From an uncultured SAR86 cluster bacterium (GTDB lineage: Bacteria > Pseudomonadota > Gammaproteobacteria > Magnimaribacterales > AG-339-G14): 64,000 bases of DNA. The notes below the pieces were generated by a model that saw nothing but the letters and a program-made list of their open reading frames with translations, did no database searches and was not told the origin of the DNA. Position 1 is the stretch's first letter. Each line of letters opens with the position of its first letter. The stretch covers positions 24,601-88,600 of the forward strand of contig CABZIF010000006.1 of assembly GCA_902525735.1 (NCBI GenBank), in the 5' to 3' direction. Below are positions 48,885 to 56,787 of the stretch, piece by piece. A program made the translations under genes and the position numbers.

Positions 48885-50078
48885 TTAAATAATATTTTCT
48901 TCTTTTAGCTCTGCTATTTGCTCGTCAGTCATTCCCAACCAAGTATTAAGAATTTCAGCAGAATGCTCACCTAATTCTGGAGAACTTTTGTATTCTGTTT
49001 TGGCATCTCCTATCTTTAGAGGGTTGCCAGGCATTTTGACTACTTTCCCTGAAGGTTGCATGACTTCAGCAATCATCTCTCTTTTGATCAAATCCGGATC
49101 ATTAAAAACCTCGGACAATTTATTTACCGGCCCGCAAGGTACTCGATGATCATTTAATATCTTTAACCAATGATCGGACGAATTAGTAATGAATATCTTT
49201 TGCAGTACTGAGTCTATTTTGGCTCTATCTTTTGACCTGCCAATAGCAGACTTATACTCCTCATTGTCTAAATCTTTTAAGTCTAAAGCTTTGACTAGGT
49301 TGGGCCAAAAATCCTCGTGAACGACGCTCAAAATTATAAAACCATCGGCAGTCTTGTATGAATTAAATGGGGTATGCACAGGATGTTCGTTTCCAATAGG
49401 CTCTGGATCTTTCCCAGAAATTAAATGCATGGTGGCCATGTAATTCAATAAACTAGCCTGACAATCCAACATAGATATATCAATTTTCTCACCGATTCCA
49501 GTTGCTTCTTTTTTTCTAAGAGCTGTCAATATGCCAATGATGGCAAAGAGCCCAGTCGATAAATCACTTATTGGGACTCCTGACTTTACTGGATTTTCTG
49601 AATTCAAACCGGTTAAAGACATCAAACCACTCACACCTTGGATAACGTTGTCATATGCGGGTCTATTTAACTCAGCATCTTCGCCAAAACCACTAATCGA
49701 GCAAGAAATAATTTTTTCGTTATGAGTCATTAAAGTTTCGTGATCAATTTTAAGTCGTTTCGTAACACCTGAGCTGAAGTTATCAATGACAACATCAGCC
49801 TTTTTAACCAATTGATAAAAAATATTCTTTCCTGGATCAGATTTTAGATCCAAGGTTAAGCTTTTTTTATTTCTTCCAAGTGTTAAATGATAAGCACCTA
49901 CGCCATCTACAGAATAATCCGGATCATTTTTTAAAAGGTTTCTTGTTATCTCTCCTTTTAATGGAGGCTCAATTTTTATAATCTCTGCACCAAGATCAGC
50001 CAAAACCATAGTCCCATAAGGACCAGCTAACATGTGCGTTAAATCGAGAACTTTAATTCCTTTAAGGGGTGACGACAT
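48885..50078 (-). CDS. CaiB/BaiF family CoA transferase
   Basis: Class III CoA transferase of 397 residues. LDLTHMLAGPYGTMVLADLG with EIIKIEPP opens it; RNKKSLTLDLKSDPGK and DVVIDNFSSGV are family motifs, and ISMLDCQASLLNYM is the region around the middle. CoA donor and acceptor are unknown. It is 5 bp from a CitE-like lyase gene on the same strand, so the pair may form a CoA-ester and lyase step for a C5 or C4 hydroxy acid. Confidence 0.87.
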   Translation of the reverse strand: MSSPLKGIKVLDLTHMLAGPYGTMVLADLGAEIIKIEPPLKGEITRNLLKNDPDYSVDGVGAYHLTLGRNKKSLTLDLKSDPGKNIFYQLVKKADVVIDNFSSGVTKRLKIDHETLMTHNEKIISCSISGFGEDAELNRPAYDNVIQGVSGLMSLTGLNSENPVKSGVPISDLSTGLFAIIGILTALRKKEATGIGEKIDISMLDCQASLLNYMATMHLISGKDPEPIGNEHPVHTPFNSYKTADGFIILSVVHEDFWPNLVKALDLKDLDNEEYKSAIGRSKDRAKIDSVLQKIFITNSSDHWLKILNDHRVPCGPVNKLSEVFNDPDLIKREMIAEVMQPSGKVVKMPGNPLKIGDAKTEYKSSPELGEHSAEILNTWLGMTDEQIAELKEENII

Positions 50079-50083
50079 AAAAT

Positions 50084-50911
50084 CTAGTCTTCGTTTTCTT
50101 CTTCTCCAAGAGAAATTTTGAGCCTCATAGCCTCTGCTATTGGCTCATCAACCATTTGGCCATCGATCTTCACTGCGCCTCCGCCTGATTTTTGATACTC
50201 TTCTAAGACTTTTTTACCTTCAGCAATTTCTTCAGAAGTTGGGGCAAAAGATTCATTAATAAAATCAATTTGATCAGGATGGATGGCTGCTTTACCTGTA
50301 AAGCCTAAATTTTTAACCGCTTCTGCTTCTTTTTTTAATCCTTCTTTATCATCGATATAAAAAAACGGCGCGTCAATGGTGAATAAATTATACATTGCTG
50401 CTGCTAGGACTACTTTTTGTCTAGCGTATAACAAAGGCTCCCATGCAAGCTTGCATCCCAAGCTAGCAGAGGAGTCAGCAGCTCCAAAAAATAATCCAAC
50501 AACATCTTTGAAAGCAGCGATTTGCGTTACGGTGTCAATTGCTCTTGGGGTTTCGATTAAGGGCACCAATTTATTTGAAAAATCAATCATTGGAGCTAAG
50601 GTTGCTAAGAAATCAAAACTTTGAGTTTTAGGAAGAATTATTGCTTCTATCTGATCTTGATATGGAGAAATAGCGTCAATATCTTCTCTTCCGATGGCAT
50701 CCATCGCATCATTTACTCTAATAAAAACCGGTTTGGTAAAAACATTTTCTTTAAGAAGATTGATAAGTTCTTCTCGTGCCAATACCTTTTTATCAGCAGG
50801 ACAACCATCTTCTAAGTCAATAATTAAGGCATCGGCATTGCTGTTTAAGCCACGCTCCAATCGGTCAAGAGTGTGCCCCGGAATGAACAGGTTCGACTTG
50901 TATTTACTCAT
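50084..50911 (-). CDS. CitE/malyl-CoA lyase-like HpcH/HpaI aldolase
   Basis: A 275-residue TIM-barrel aldolase with SNLFIPGHTLDRLERGLN, ALIIDLEDGCPADKKV (metal-binding DLEDG), IRVND, ILPKT and PLIETPRA as in citrate-lyase beta subunit and (3S)-malyl-CoA or citramalyl-CoA lyases. No citrate lyase alpha or gamma genes are present, so it is not a citrate lyase subunit. The neighbouring CaiB transferase suggests a CoA-thioester substrate. The actual substrate is unknown. Confidence 0.82.
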   Translation of the reverse strand: MSKYKSNLFIPGHTLDRLERGLNSNADALIIDLEDGCPADKKVLAREELINLLKENVFTKPVFIRVNDAMDAIGREDIDAISPYQDQIEAIILPKTQSFDFLATLAPMIDFSNKLVPLIETPRAIDTVTQIAAFKDVVGLFFGAADSSASLGCKLAWEPLLYARQKVVLAAAMYNLFTIDAPFFYIDDKEGLKKEAEAVKNLGFTGKAAIHPDQIDFINESFAPTSEEIAEGKKVLEEYQKSGGGAVKIDGQMVDEPIAEAMRLKISLGEEENED

Positions 50912-51544
50912 TTATTGTTTTCTTTCTTTCGCTATTAAAAAATCAACTACATCAAGTAAATCCTTTGTTTCAATCTCGCGATTTCCAGAAACAGCGTATT
51001 TACCATTCACAATGAAAGTTGGGACGCCTTTTATACCGTATTTTTGACCAAAAAGATCGGCTTTTTTAACATTATTTTTCAAACCAAAGGAATTTATTAA
51101 GCCAACATACTGCTCTTCTGAAACTCCGTAGGTCTTAATAAAAGGAATAATCTCCTTATCTGAAGCGAGCATTCTTTGTTGAATATGAATGGCAGAGAAA
51201 ACACCATCAATTATCTCTGGTTTGTTTAGAGCCTCAGCAATAAAGAATAACTTTCCATGAGTTTCAACCATTTTATTCCAGATGACCGGATACCTGAAAA
51301 AATCAACTGAACTAGGTAGTTCTTTTTTCCAATCGGTCAAAGAGCCTTCTAAGGTAAAGCAATGGCCACAGCCAAACCAAAAAAATTCAATGACTTCGAC
51401 TTTAGAATTGTCTCTGGTTAAAACTGGCTGCGATAAAATCTCATAATGTCGACCAGGCTTATACTTGTCAGCTGCTTCCGAGCACTGAGCGCTTAGAAGA
51501 AAAATTAATGAAAAAGCAAAAAGTTTAGTAAAGACCTGAGACAT
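50912..51544 (-). CDS. dsbA: Periplasmic thiol:disulfide interchange protein DsbA (CGHC type)
   Basis: Primary disulfide-forming oxidase in the periplasm. The 210-residue product has a signal peptide (residues 1-25, ending AEA-A), the thioredoxin-fold active site FFWFGCGHCF (Cys59, Cys62) and the cis-proline loop GVPTFIVNG. The dipeptide is GH rather than the PH of DsbA. It overlaps the cytochrome c4 gene by 20 bp. dsbB, its re-oxidant, is 4.2 kb away. The cytochrome c4-dsbA order is common in Gammaproteobacteria. Confidence 0.92.
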   Translation of the reverse strand: MSQVFTKLFAFSLIFLLSAQCSEAADKYKPGRHYEILSQPVLTRDNSKVEVIEFFWFGCGHCFTLEGSLTDWKKELPSSVDFFRYPVIWNKMVETHGKLFFIAEALNKPEIIDGVFSAIHIQQRMLASDKEIIPFIKTYGVSEEQYVGLINSFGLKNNVKKADLFGQKYGIKGVPTFIVNGKYAVSGNREIETKDLLDVVDFLIAKERKQ

Positions 51545-52172
51545 AATTAGCCACTGCTTGAATTTCTTCTAATGTAAGTCTGGCAGCTATTCCTTGCATT
51601 GATTTTCCTTTAGTGTCGTATCCTCTGTTGCCATTTTGATAGGCAATAAGAGAAGTAACTACGTATTCAGCCTTTTGACCACCCAACATTGGATATCCAG
51701 CAGATTCTATGCCTTTTCCTTTGGCACCGTGACAACCCGTACAAGCAGGGACTCCTGAATTTATGTTTCCCGCCCTGTAAATTTTTTCTCCAAGCGCTAG
51801 ATTTTCTTTATCCGCTTGTCCAACCTTCATTTGTTGTGCTGCGTAGTAAGCCGCCATATCTCTTAGATCATCATAATCATAGGCATCCAATAATCCCATC
51901 ATCGAAGCAATCACCCTTTCGCCATCCTTTATATGTTCAAGTTGATCAAACAGATAACTTTCCCGTTGTCCTGCTAGAGTTGGCCACTGGCCAACCACAC
52001 TATTGCCATCGACTCCGTGACAACCGGCACAAACCATAACTTTTCCCTCACCAGCAATAGGATCTCCTCTAAGAGGGGCTTTGGCTACTTTGCTTACATC
52101 AGCTGCTGATGCTGCATGGAATAAGGGCGCTAGAAGTAAAATAAAAGCTGAAAAAATTAATTTTTTTATCAT
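51525..52172 (-). CDS. Diheme cytochrome c4
   Basis: Membrane-associated or periplasmic electron carrier to terminal oxidases. The product has two CXXCH heme sites (VCAGCHG and PACTGCHG), one per half, with a signal peptide (MIKKLIFSAFILLLAPLF, cleavage near AASA). The two halves are homologous, as in cytochrome c4. I start at ATG 52172; the upstream frame extends 15 residues further but lacks signal-peptide character. It overlaps dsbA by 20 bp. Confidence 0.93.
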   Translation of the reverse strand: MIKKLIFSAFILLLAPLFHAASAADVSKVAKAPLRGDPIAGEGKVMVCAGCHGVDGNSVVGQWPTLAGQRESYLFDQLEHIKDGERVIASMMGLLDAYDYDDLRDMAAYYAAQQMKVGQADKENLALGEKIYRAGNINSGVPACTGCHGAKGKGIESAGYPMLGGQKAEYVVTSLIAYQNGNRGYDTKGKSMQGIAARLTLEEIQAVANYVSGLY

Positions 52173-52244
52173 TTTTGTTCTATATTGCGGGCTATGCGAG
52201 CGTGAATTATATACCATAGCAATTGAATTTACCCTGTTTTGGAG

Positions 52245-52856
52245 ATGAATAGAAAAAGTAGTTATTTGAATATAGAGTTTTTATCGGCATGCACTGAAGC
52301 CAAGCTATATCCTGAAGATTTTGGCAACGAAGTAGCCATTTGCGGCCGCTCAAACTCTGGTAAATCGAGCATTATCAACGCTTTAGCTAACTCCAAAAAA
52401 CTGGCGAAAACCTCCAATACCCCAGGTCGAACTCAATCCATTAATTTTTTCAGCATCAATAGTGACGTTGACTATAAACTCGTTGACCTGCCAGGTTACG
52501 GTTATGCCAAAGCATCAAAAAAAATACAAAAAGAGTGGGGTCGGCAGATTACGAATTACATGAATTCAAGAGAGTCACTGCGCGGCATTATTTTGATCAT
52601 GGATATCAGACACCCCTTCCAAAAAGCTGACCAAGATTTTTTGGCTTGGTGCAAGCAATATCATCTCCCAGTTCAATTACTGCTGAACAAGGCCGATAAA
52701 TTATCTCGCAACCAAGGTTTGAACGTTTTGTCGGCGAGCAAAAAAGAATTGATAGATTTGGAGTTGCTCAATGAACCCCTATTATTTTCTGCCAAGACTC
52801 ATGATGGTGTGGAACAGCTGACAAAGAATATTTTATCTTGGGTGGAATCCGCCTAA
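52245..52856 (+). CDS. engB: Ribosome-biogenesis GTPase YihA/EngB
   Basis: GTPase needed for 50S assembly. The 203-residue product has VAICGRSNSGKSSIINALA (G1), PGRTQSINFF (G2/G3 region), KLVDLPGYGYAK (G3), LLNKADKLSR (G4). A TTG at 52239 is an alternative start; neither has a well-spaced ribosome-binding site. It is convergent with polA, with a structured gap between them. Confidence 0.93.
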   Translation: MNRKSSYLNIEFLSACTEAKLYPEDFGNEVAICGRSNSGKSSIINALANSKKLAKTSNTPGRTQSINFFSINSDVDYKLVDLPGYGYAKASKKIQKEWGRQITNYMNSRESLRGIILIMDIRHPFQKADQDFLAWCKQYHLPVQLLLNKADKLSRNQGLNVLSASKKELIDLELLNEPLLFSAKTHDGVEQLTKNILSWVESA

Positions 52857-52858
52857 GC

Positions 52859-52921
52859 GCCCATTGACAAAAAAGGAGGAGAGAGAGTATCAATGGGCTC
52901 TAAGGAAGAATCCTTAGTTTT
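52859..52921 (+). ncRNA. Structured intergenic RNA candidate or terminator between engB and polA
   Basis: Two hairpins fill the gap. Arms GCCCATTGA (52859-52867) and TCAATGGGC (52890-52898) are perfect 9-bp partners around a 22-nt purine-rich loop containing GGAGGAGAG. A second hairpin, CTAAGGA (52900-52906) with TCCTTAG (52911-52917) and a 4-nt AGAA loop, ends in TTTT and fits a rho-independent terminator for the plus strand. In E. coli this gap encodes the Spot 42 sRNA, in Pseudomonas ErsA. It may be the engB 3' end or an sRNA. TTGACA (52864-52869) and TATCAA (52888-52893), 18 bp apart, could be a promoter. Confidence 0.4.
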
Positions 52922-52969
52922 CTTAGGAGAAAATCTTTAGACATAGCTCCTTCGAAAAAAGTTCACTGC

Positions 52970-55711
52970 TTAATGTGCTTCGCCCCAATTTTCAGCAATG
53001 CCGCTCTCAACTTCCAAAGGCACGCTCAGTTTGGCTGCCTTCGACATAATTTCTGAAATTTTTGTTGCCACCGAATCAGCCTCCTTTGTGGCCACTTCTA
53101 AAATAACTTCATCATGCACCTGCAAAATCATTTTTGCTTTTATCTTTTCTTTTTCCAACCATTCTTGAATATTGATCATGGCAATCTTCATAATATCTGC
53201 TGCCGTACCTTGCATCGGGGCATTAATTGCTGCTCTTTCTGCCGCTTGTCTCGTTCTACCACTATGAATGCCTGGTAAATATAGCCTGCGTCCAAATAAG
53301 GTTTCGACAAAGCCTTTTTCTCGAGCGATTTCTTTGGTTTGTTCCATATACAGCTTCACACCTGGATATTTAGCAAAGTAAGAGTCGATATATTCTTGTG
53401 CCATATTCCTAGGGATGCCCAAAGCTTTGCCCAAGCCAAAAGCAGACATGCCGTAGATAAGACCAAAGTTAATGGCTTTGGCGCTGCGTCTGTCTTCTTC
53501 AGAGGCGGCCTCCCCAGGATTTCCAAAGACTTCTGCAGCTGTCGCTGAGTGAATGTCTTCTCCATTTTGAAATGCCGAAATCATTCCTTTGTCTTTAGAA
53601 AGATGAGCCATAATTCTTAATTCAATTTGCGAGTAATCAATTGATAAAAGTTTTTGTCCCTTAGGCGCCACGAAAGCATTACGAATCATTCGTCCCTCTT
53701 CGGTTTTAATGGGAATATTTTGCAAGTTTGGATCTGCTGAAGATAATCTTCCGGTTGTTGTAACAGCTTGTAGATAAGAAGTGTGTATGCGGCCTGTCTT
53801 TGGTGAAATCTGCTCCGGTAAACTATCGGTATAAGTATTTTTAAGTTTTGCTAGTGTTCTATGTTCCAACAAAATTTTGGGAAGTTCATAGTCTCTTGCT
53901 AGGTCTTGCAGTACCGATTCATCAGTAGATGGCTGACCGCCTGGCGTTTTCTTCATCACCGGCATGTTCATTTCCTCAAAAAATATTTCTCGTAGATCTT
54001 TGGTAGATGCCAAATTGAATTCTTTACCAGCTTCACTAAAAGCTTTTTCTTCCAAACCGCTGATGCGTTGTCCTAAATTGTTGGATTGAATTCTCAGAAC
54101 TTCTGGATCGATCAAAGCCCCATTTTGCTCAACCTCTGATAAGACTTTTATCATCGGCAGATCAATTTCAGACAGCACTTTTTCTAACTCGGGTTTTTGT
54201 GAAAGCTTTTCTTTTAATAATTCGTAACAACGAAAAGTAATGTCAGCATCTTCTGCAGCATAATGACTGCCACTCTCTAAATTCACTTGGTTAAATGTGA
54301 TTTGTTTGACACCTTTGCCGGCAACTTCTTCATAAGTAGTCGTCTCATAATTTAAATAAAACTTAGCCATCGCATCTAAATTATGTCGAGTTGCAGTTGA
54401 ATCAAGGACATAGGACATCAGCATGCTGTCGCTGCCAATATTATTTAATTCCAGACCGTGTTGAGCCAGAACATTACGATCAAACTTTATGTGTTGACCA
54501 ACCACTGGTACTTTTTCTAATAGAGGTTTTAATTTTTCGATCACCAGTTTTTTTGAAAGTTGTTTGGGGGCACCTTCATAGTCGTGCTGGATAGGAATAT
54601 AAGCCGCTTCGCCAGCTTTGGCTGAAACAGAAATTCCCACTAGATTAGCCACAGTAAAATCAAGCCCATCGGTTTCGGTATCGAGGGCTAGTATTTTTGC
54701 TTTGGATAATTTTTTTATCAAAGCATCAAGATCTTTCTCCGTTAAAATACAATGATATTTCGAATCGACAGCTTTTGGTGGAACATGCTCTTCTGTTGAT
54801 GGTGCGACGTATTCTTTTTTTGTTGTCTTGGTTTTCTCTTTTGTAGTAGCACTTTTAATTAGAGTTTTAAATTCTAAGTCAGTGAAAAGCTTGTGTAATT
54901 GATCGGTATCTCTTTTGCCAACTTTCAAATCATTGATGCCAAAATCCAATTCCACATCTTTTTTTATGGTTGTGAGTTGCTGAGAAAGTTTCAATTGTTC
55001 AATGCCTTCACGCAGATATTCACCAACCTTGCCTGAAATTTCTTCAGCATTGGCAATGATATTCTCAACGGTTTCGTATTTAGTCAGCCAGTTCACCGCT
55101 GTTTTAGGGCCGACTTTTTGAACGCCTGGAATATTATCTGAAGTATCGCCAACCAGTGCTAAATAGTCGATGATTTGATTTGGTTTGACACCAAACTTCT
55201 TCATAACGCCCGCTTCATCCAAAACTTCGTTGCTCATGGTATTAACCAAACGAATATTTTTAGTAACCAATTGGGCAAGATCTTTATCGCCCGTCGAAAC
55301 CACCGTCTTGATACCTTCTGCTTCTGCTTGGGTAGCCAATGTACCAATCACATCATCCGCCTCGACATTATCAACAACAAAAATCTTTAGGCCCAAAGCT
55401 TCGCAGATGTCATAAATAGGTTGGATTTGTGGACGCAAATCATCTGGCATCGGCGGTCGGTTGGCTTTGTACTGATCGTACATATCGTGTCGGAAGGTGC
55501 TGCCTTTTGCATCAAAGATCATGCCCACTGGGCTATTTGGGTGATCTTCTAAAATTCGCATCACCATAGTGGTGACGCCTCTGACTGCGCCTGTTGGTTG
55601 ACCGGTCGAAGTCGAAAGCGGTGGCAAAGCATGATAAGCACGATATACATAAGATGAACCATCCACCAAAATGATGGAGTCGTTGTCTGAAGTGCTTTCT
55701 GGTTTGACCAT
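52970..55711 (-). CDS. polA: DNA polymerase I
   Basis: Repair and Okazaki-fragment polymerase, 913 residues. The product has the N-terminal 5'-3' exonuclease (VDGSSYVYRAYHAL, then VADDVIGTLA), a proofreading domain (LALDTETDGLDF, then GQHIKFDRNVL) and the polymerase domain (SIDYSQIELRIMAHLSKD, then MQGTAADIMK and VHDEVILEV). The three domains are intact and the length is typical. It is divergent from dsbB. Confidence 0.97.
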   Translation of the reverse strand: MVKPESTSDNDSIILVDGSSYVYRAYHALPPLSTSTGQPTGAVRGVTTMVMRILEDHPNSPVGMIFDAKGSTFRHDMYDQYKANRPPMPDDLRPQIQPIYDICEALGLKIFVVDNVEADDVIGTLATQAEAEGIKTVVSTGDKDLAQLVTKNIRLVNTMSNEVLDEAGVMKKFGVKPNQIIDYLALVGDTSDNIPGVQKVGPKTAVNWLTKYETVENIIANAEEISGKVGEYLREGIEQLKLSQQLTTIKKDVELDFGINDLKVGKRDTDQLHKLFTDLEFKTLIKSATTKEKTKTTKKEYVAPSTEEHVPPKAVDSKYHCILTEKDLDALIKKLSKAKILALDTETDGLDFTVANLVGISVSAKAGEAAYIPIQHDYEGAPKQLSKKLVIEKLKPLLEKVPVVGQHIKFDRNVLAQHGLELNNIGSDSMLMSYVLDSTATRHNLDAMAKFYLNYETTTYEEVAGKGVKQITFNQVNLESGSHYAAEDADITFRCYELLKEKLSQKPELEKVLSEIDLPMIKVLSEVEQNGALIDPEVLRIQSNNLGQRISGLEEKAFSEAGKEFNLASTKDLREIFFEEMNMPVMKKTPGGQPSTDESVLQDLARDYELPKILLEHRTLAKLKNTYTDSLPEQISPKTGRIHTSYLQAVTTTGRLSSADPNLQNIPIKTEEGRMIRNAFVAPKGQKLLSIDYSQIELRIMAHLSKDKGMISAFQNGEDIHSATAAEVFGNPGEAASEEDRRSAKAINFGLIYGMSAFGLGKALGIPRNMAQEYIDSYFAKYPGVKLYMEQTKEIAREKGFVETLFGRRLYLPGIHSGRTRQAAERAAINAPMQGTAADIMKIAMINIQEWLEKEKIKAKMILQVHDEVILEVATKEADSVATKISEIMSKAAKLSVPLEVESGIAENWGEAH

Positions 55712-55735
55712 GAATACTTTAGTTTAATGGTTAGA

Positions 55736-55741
55736 TATAAT
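55736..55741 (+). promoter_or_regulatory. -10 box for dsbB
   Basis: Consensus TATAAT in the 53-bp gap between polA and dsbB, 24 bp before the dsbB ATG. No clear -35 hexamer. The mRNA would have almost no leader and no obvious Shine-Dalgarno sequence. Confidence 0.4.
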
Positions 55742-55764
55742 TACTGTAAGAGTTTTTTTAAACA

Positions 55765-56238
55765 ATGAGAATCGCCCTAACTTTGATATTGGTTTTTTGT
55801 CTGGCCCTTCTAGGTACTGCCTACTATATGGAATATGCGTTGGGTCTAAAGCCATGTCCGATGTGCATCATACAAAGAATCGCTGTTGCTCTTGCTGGCT
55901 TGGCAGCTCTCATTGGACTGATTCACAATCAATATCCAAAAGTTTATTTTGGACTCACCGCATTTTTCAGTGCAGGCGGTGCAGCCTCTGCCAGTCGACA
56001 TCTATACTTACAATCTTTGCCAGCAGATCAAGTACCGACTTGTGGTCCGGACCTCGCTTATTTAATTGATAAGTCCTATTTTGCTGATGCTTTGAGTATG
56101 TTATTTATCGGCGACGGTAATTGTGCCGAAGTTATGTGGAGTCTTTTGGGCATTTCTATTCCTGGCTGGGTATTAATTTGCTGTGGTTTAATTTTAATAT
56201 CATCTTCCTACCCAATATTGATTTCAAAAAAAATTTAA
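55765..56238 (+). CDS. dsbB: Disulfide bond formation protein DsbB
   Basis: Inner-membrane quinone reductase that re-oxidises DsbA. The 157-residue product has four membrane helices and the first cysteine pair in KPCPMCIIQR (Cys31, Cys34), with periplasmic cysteines at 93 and 120. The spacing fits DsbB. It is the last housekeeping gene before the DISARM-linked region. Confidence 0.94.
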   Translation: MRIALTLILVFCLALLGTAYYMEYALGLKPCPMCIIQRIAVALAGLAALIGLIHNQYPKVYFGLTAFFSAGGAASASRHLYLQSLPADQVPTCGPDLAYLIDKSYFADALSMLFIGDGNCAEVMWSLLGISIPGWVLICCGLILISSSYPILISKKI

Positions 56239-56254
56239 AAGAGATTTAAATATT

Positions 56255-56440
56255 TTACTTCTTTTTTTTATTTCTAATACTGGGACCAACAATAACGGTT
56301 GGCGGTTCTTGATAGATTGGGTGATCATCAGGCAAGATTTTTATATTATACTTTTTGGCAAGAGCTTCAAGAGTCTCTTGAGTGATCTCCTTGTCCATAT
56401 CTATTTCTACTTCTTTATCTTTGTCTTCTTTTTTAGTCAT
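56255..56440 (-). CDS. Small charged hypothetical protein
   Basis: A 61-residue protein, very rich in Lys, Asp and Glu at both ends, with a middle of ALAKKYNIKILPDDHPIYQE and a PPTVIVGPS motif. I do not recognise a family. It follows the small membrane protein gene on the same strand with a 1-bp gap, so the two are probably co-transcribed. Confidence 0.55.
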   Translation of the reverse strand: MTKKEDKDKEVEIDMDKEITQETLEALAKKYNIKILPDDHPIYQEPPTVIVGPSIRNKKKK

Positions 56441-56441
56441 T

Positions 56442-56696
56442 TTATCTAGGTATTAAGGTTTGGTTAGCTGAAAAATTATCAGAATTTTTAAACGCCGTTC
56501 TTACCATGTATTTTCTAACCACAGACACAATAGTCAAAACCAAAGTCTGAATTGCAGAAATTAGAAAAGCATTGCTCATGCCCATATTCATCATCAAAGC
56601 CAAAGTTCCGAAAGAAGTAATCCAGGCAATTGGCATCGCAATTGAAGTGTCTATCATAGACTCACGAAGTGTTTTTTTATCTAATTTTTTAATCAT
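56442..56696 (-). CDS. Small two-helix membrane protein, phage-like appearance
   Basis: An 84-residue protein with two hydrophobic segments (about residues 20-39 and 43-60) and a C-terminal SVVRKYMVRTAFKN. The layout (short basic start with L-x-E-S, two helices, then S-x-x-R-x-Y-x-x-R-x-x-F) resembles small membrane proteins seen in marine phage genomes (DUF7220-like by pattern memory). The function is unknown. The homology is an inference. Confidence 0.5.
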   Translation of the reverse strand: MIKKLDKKTLRESMIDTSIAMPIAWITSFGTLALMMNMGMSNAFLISAIQTLVLTIVSVVRKYMVRTAFKNSDNFSANQTLIPR

Positions 56697-56717
56697 ATTT
56701 ATTTTTAAAAAGCTGCG

Positions 56718-56752
56718 TATTATAGTTATATGAAGCGACAGATTATGTCGCT
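56718..56752 (+). promoter_or_regulatory. Candidate promoter and operator for the WYL regulator
   Basis: A perfect inverted repeat, AGCGACA (56734-56740) and TGTCGCT (56746-56752) with a 5-nt centre, lies 35 bp upstream of the WYL regulator ATG. A TATTAT -10-like hexamer (56718-56723) precedes it, so the repeat would overlap the transcription start. This fits an autorepression operator for a dimeric regulator. There is no T-run, so it is not a terminator. Confidence 0.5.
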
Positions 56753-56787
56753 ATGAAAAGATAAAATTTAATAATTAAGAGAGAACT

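Noticed and set aside
50084-50911. Citrate lyase beta subunit
   Set aside because: No citD, citF, citC or citX genes are nearby, and the neighbour is a CoA transferase of a different class.
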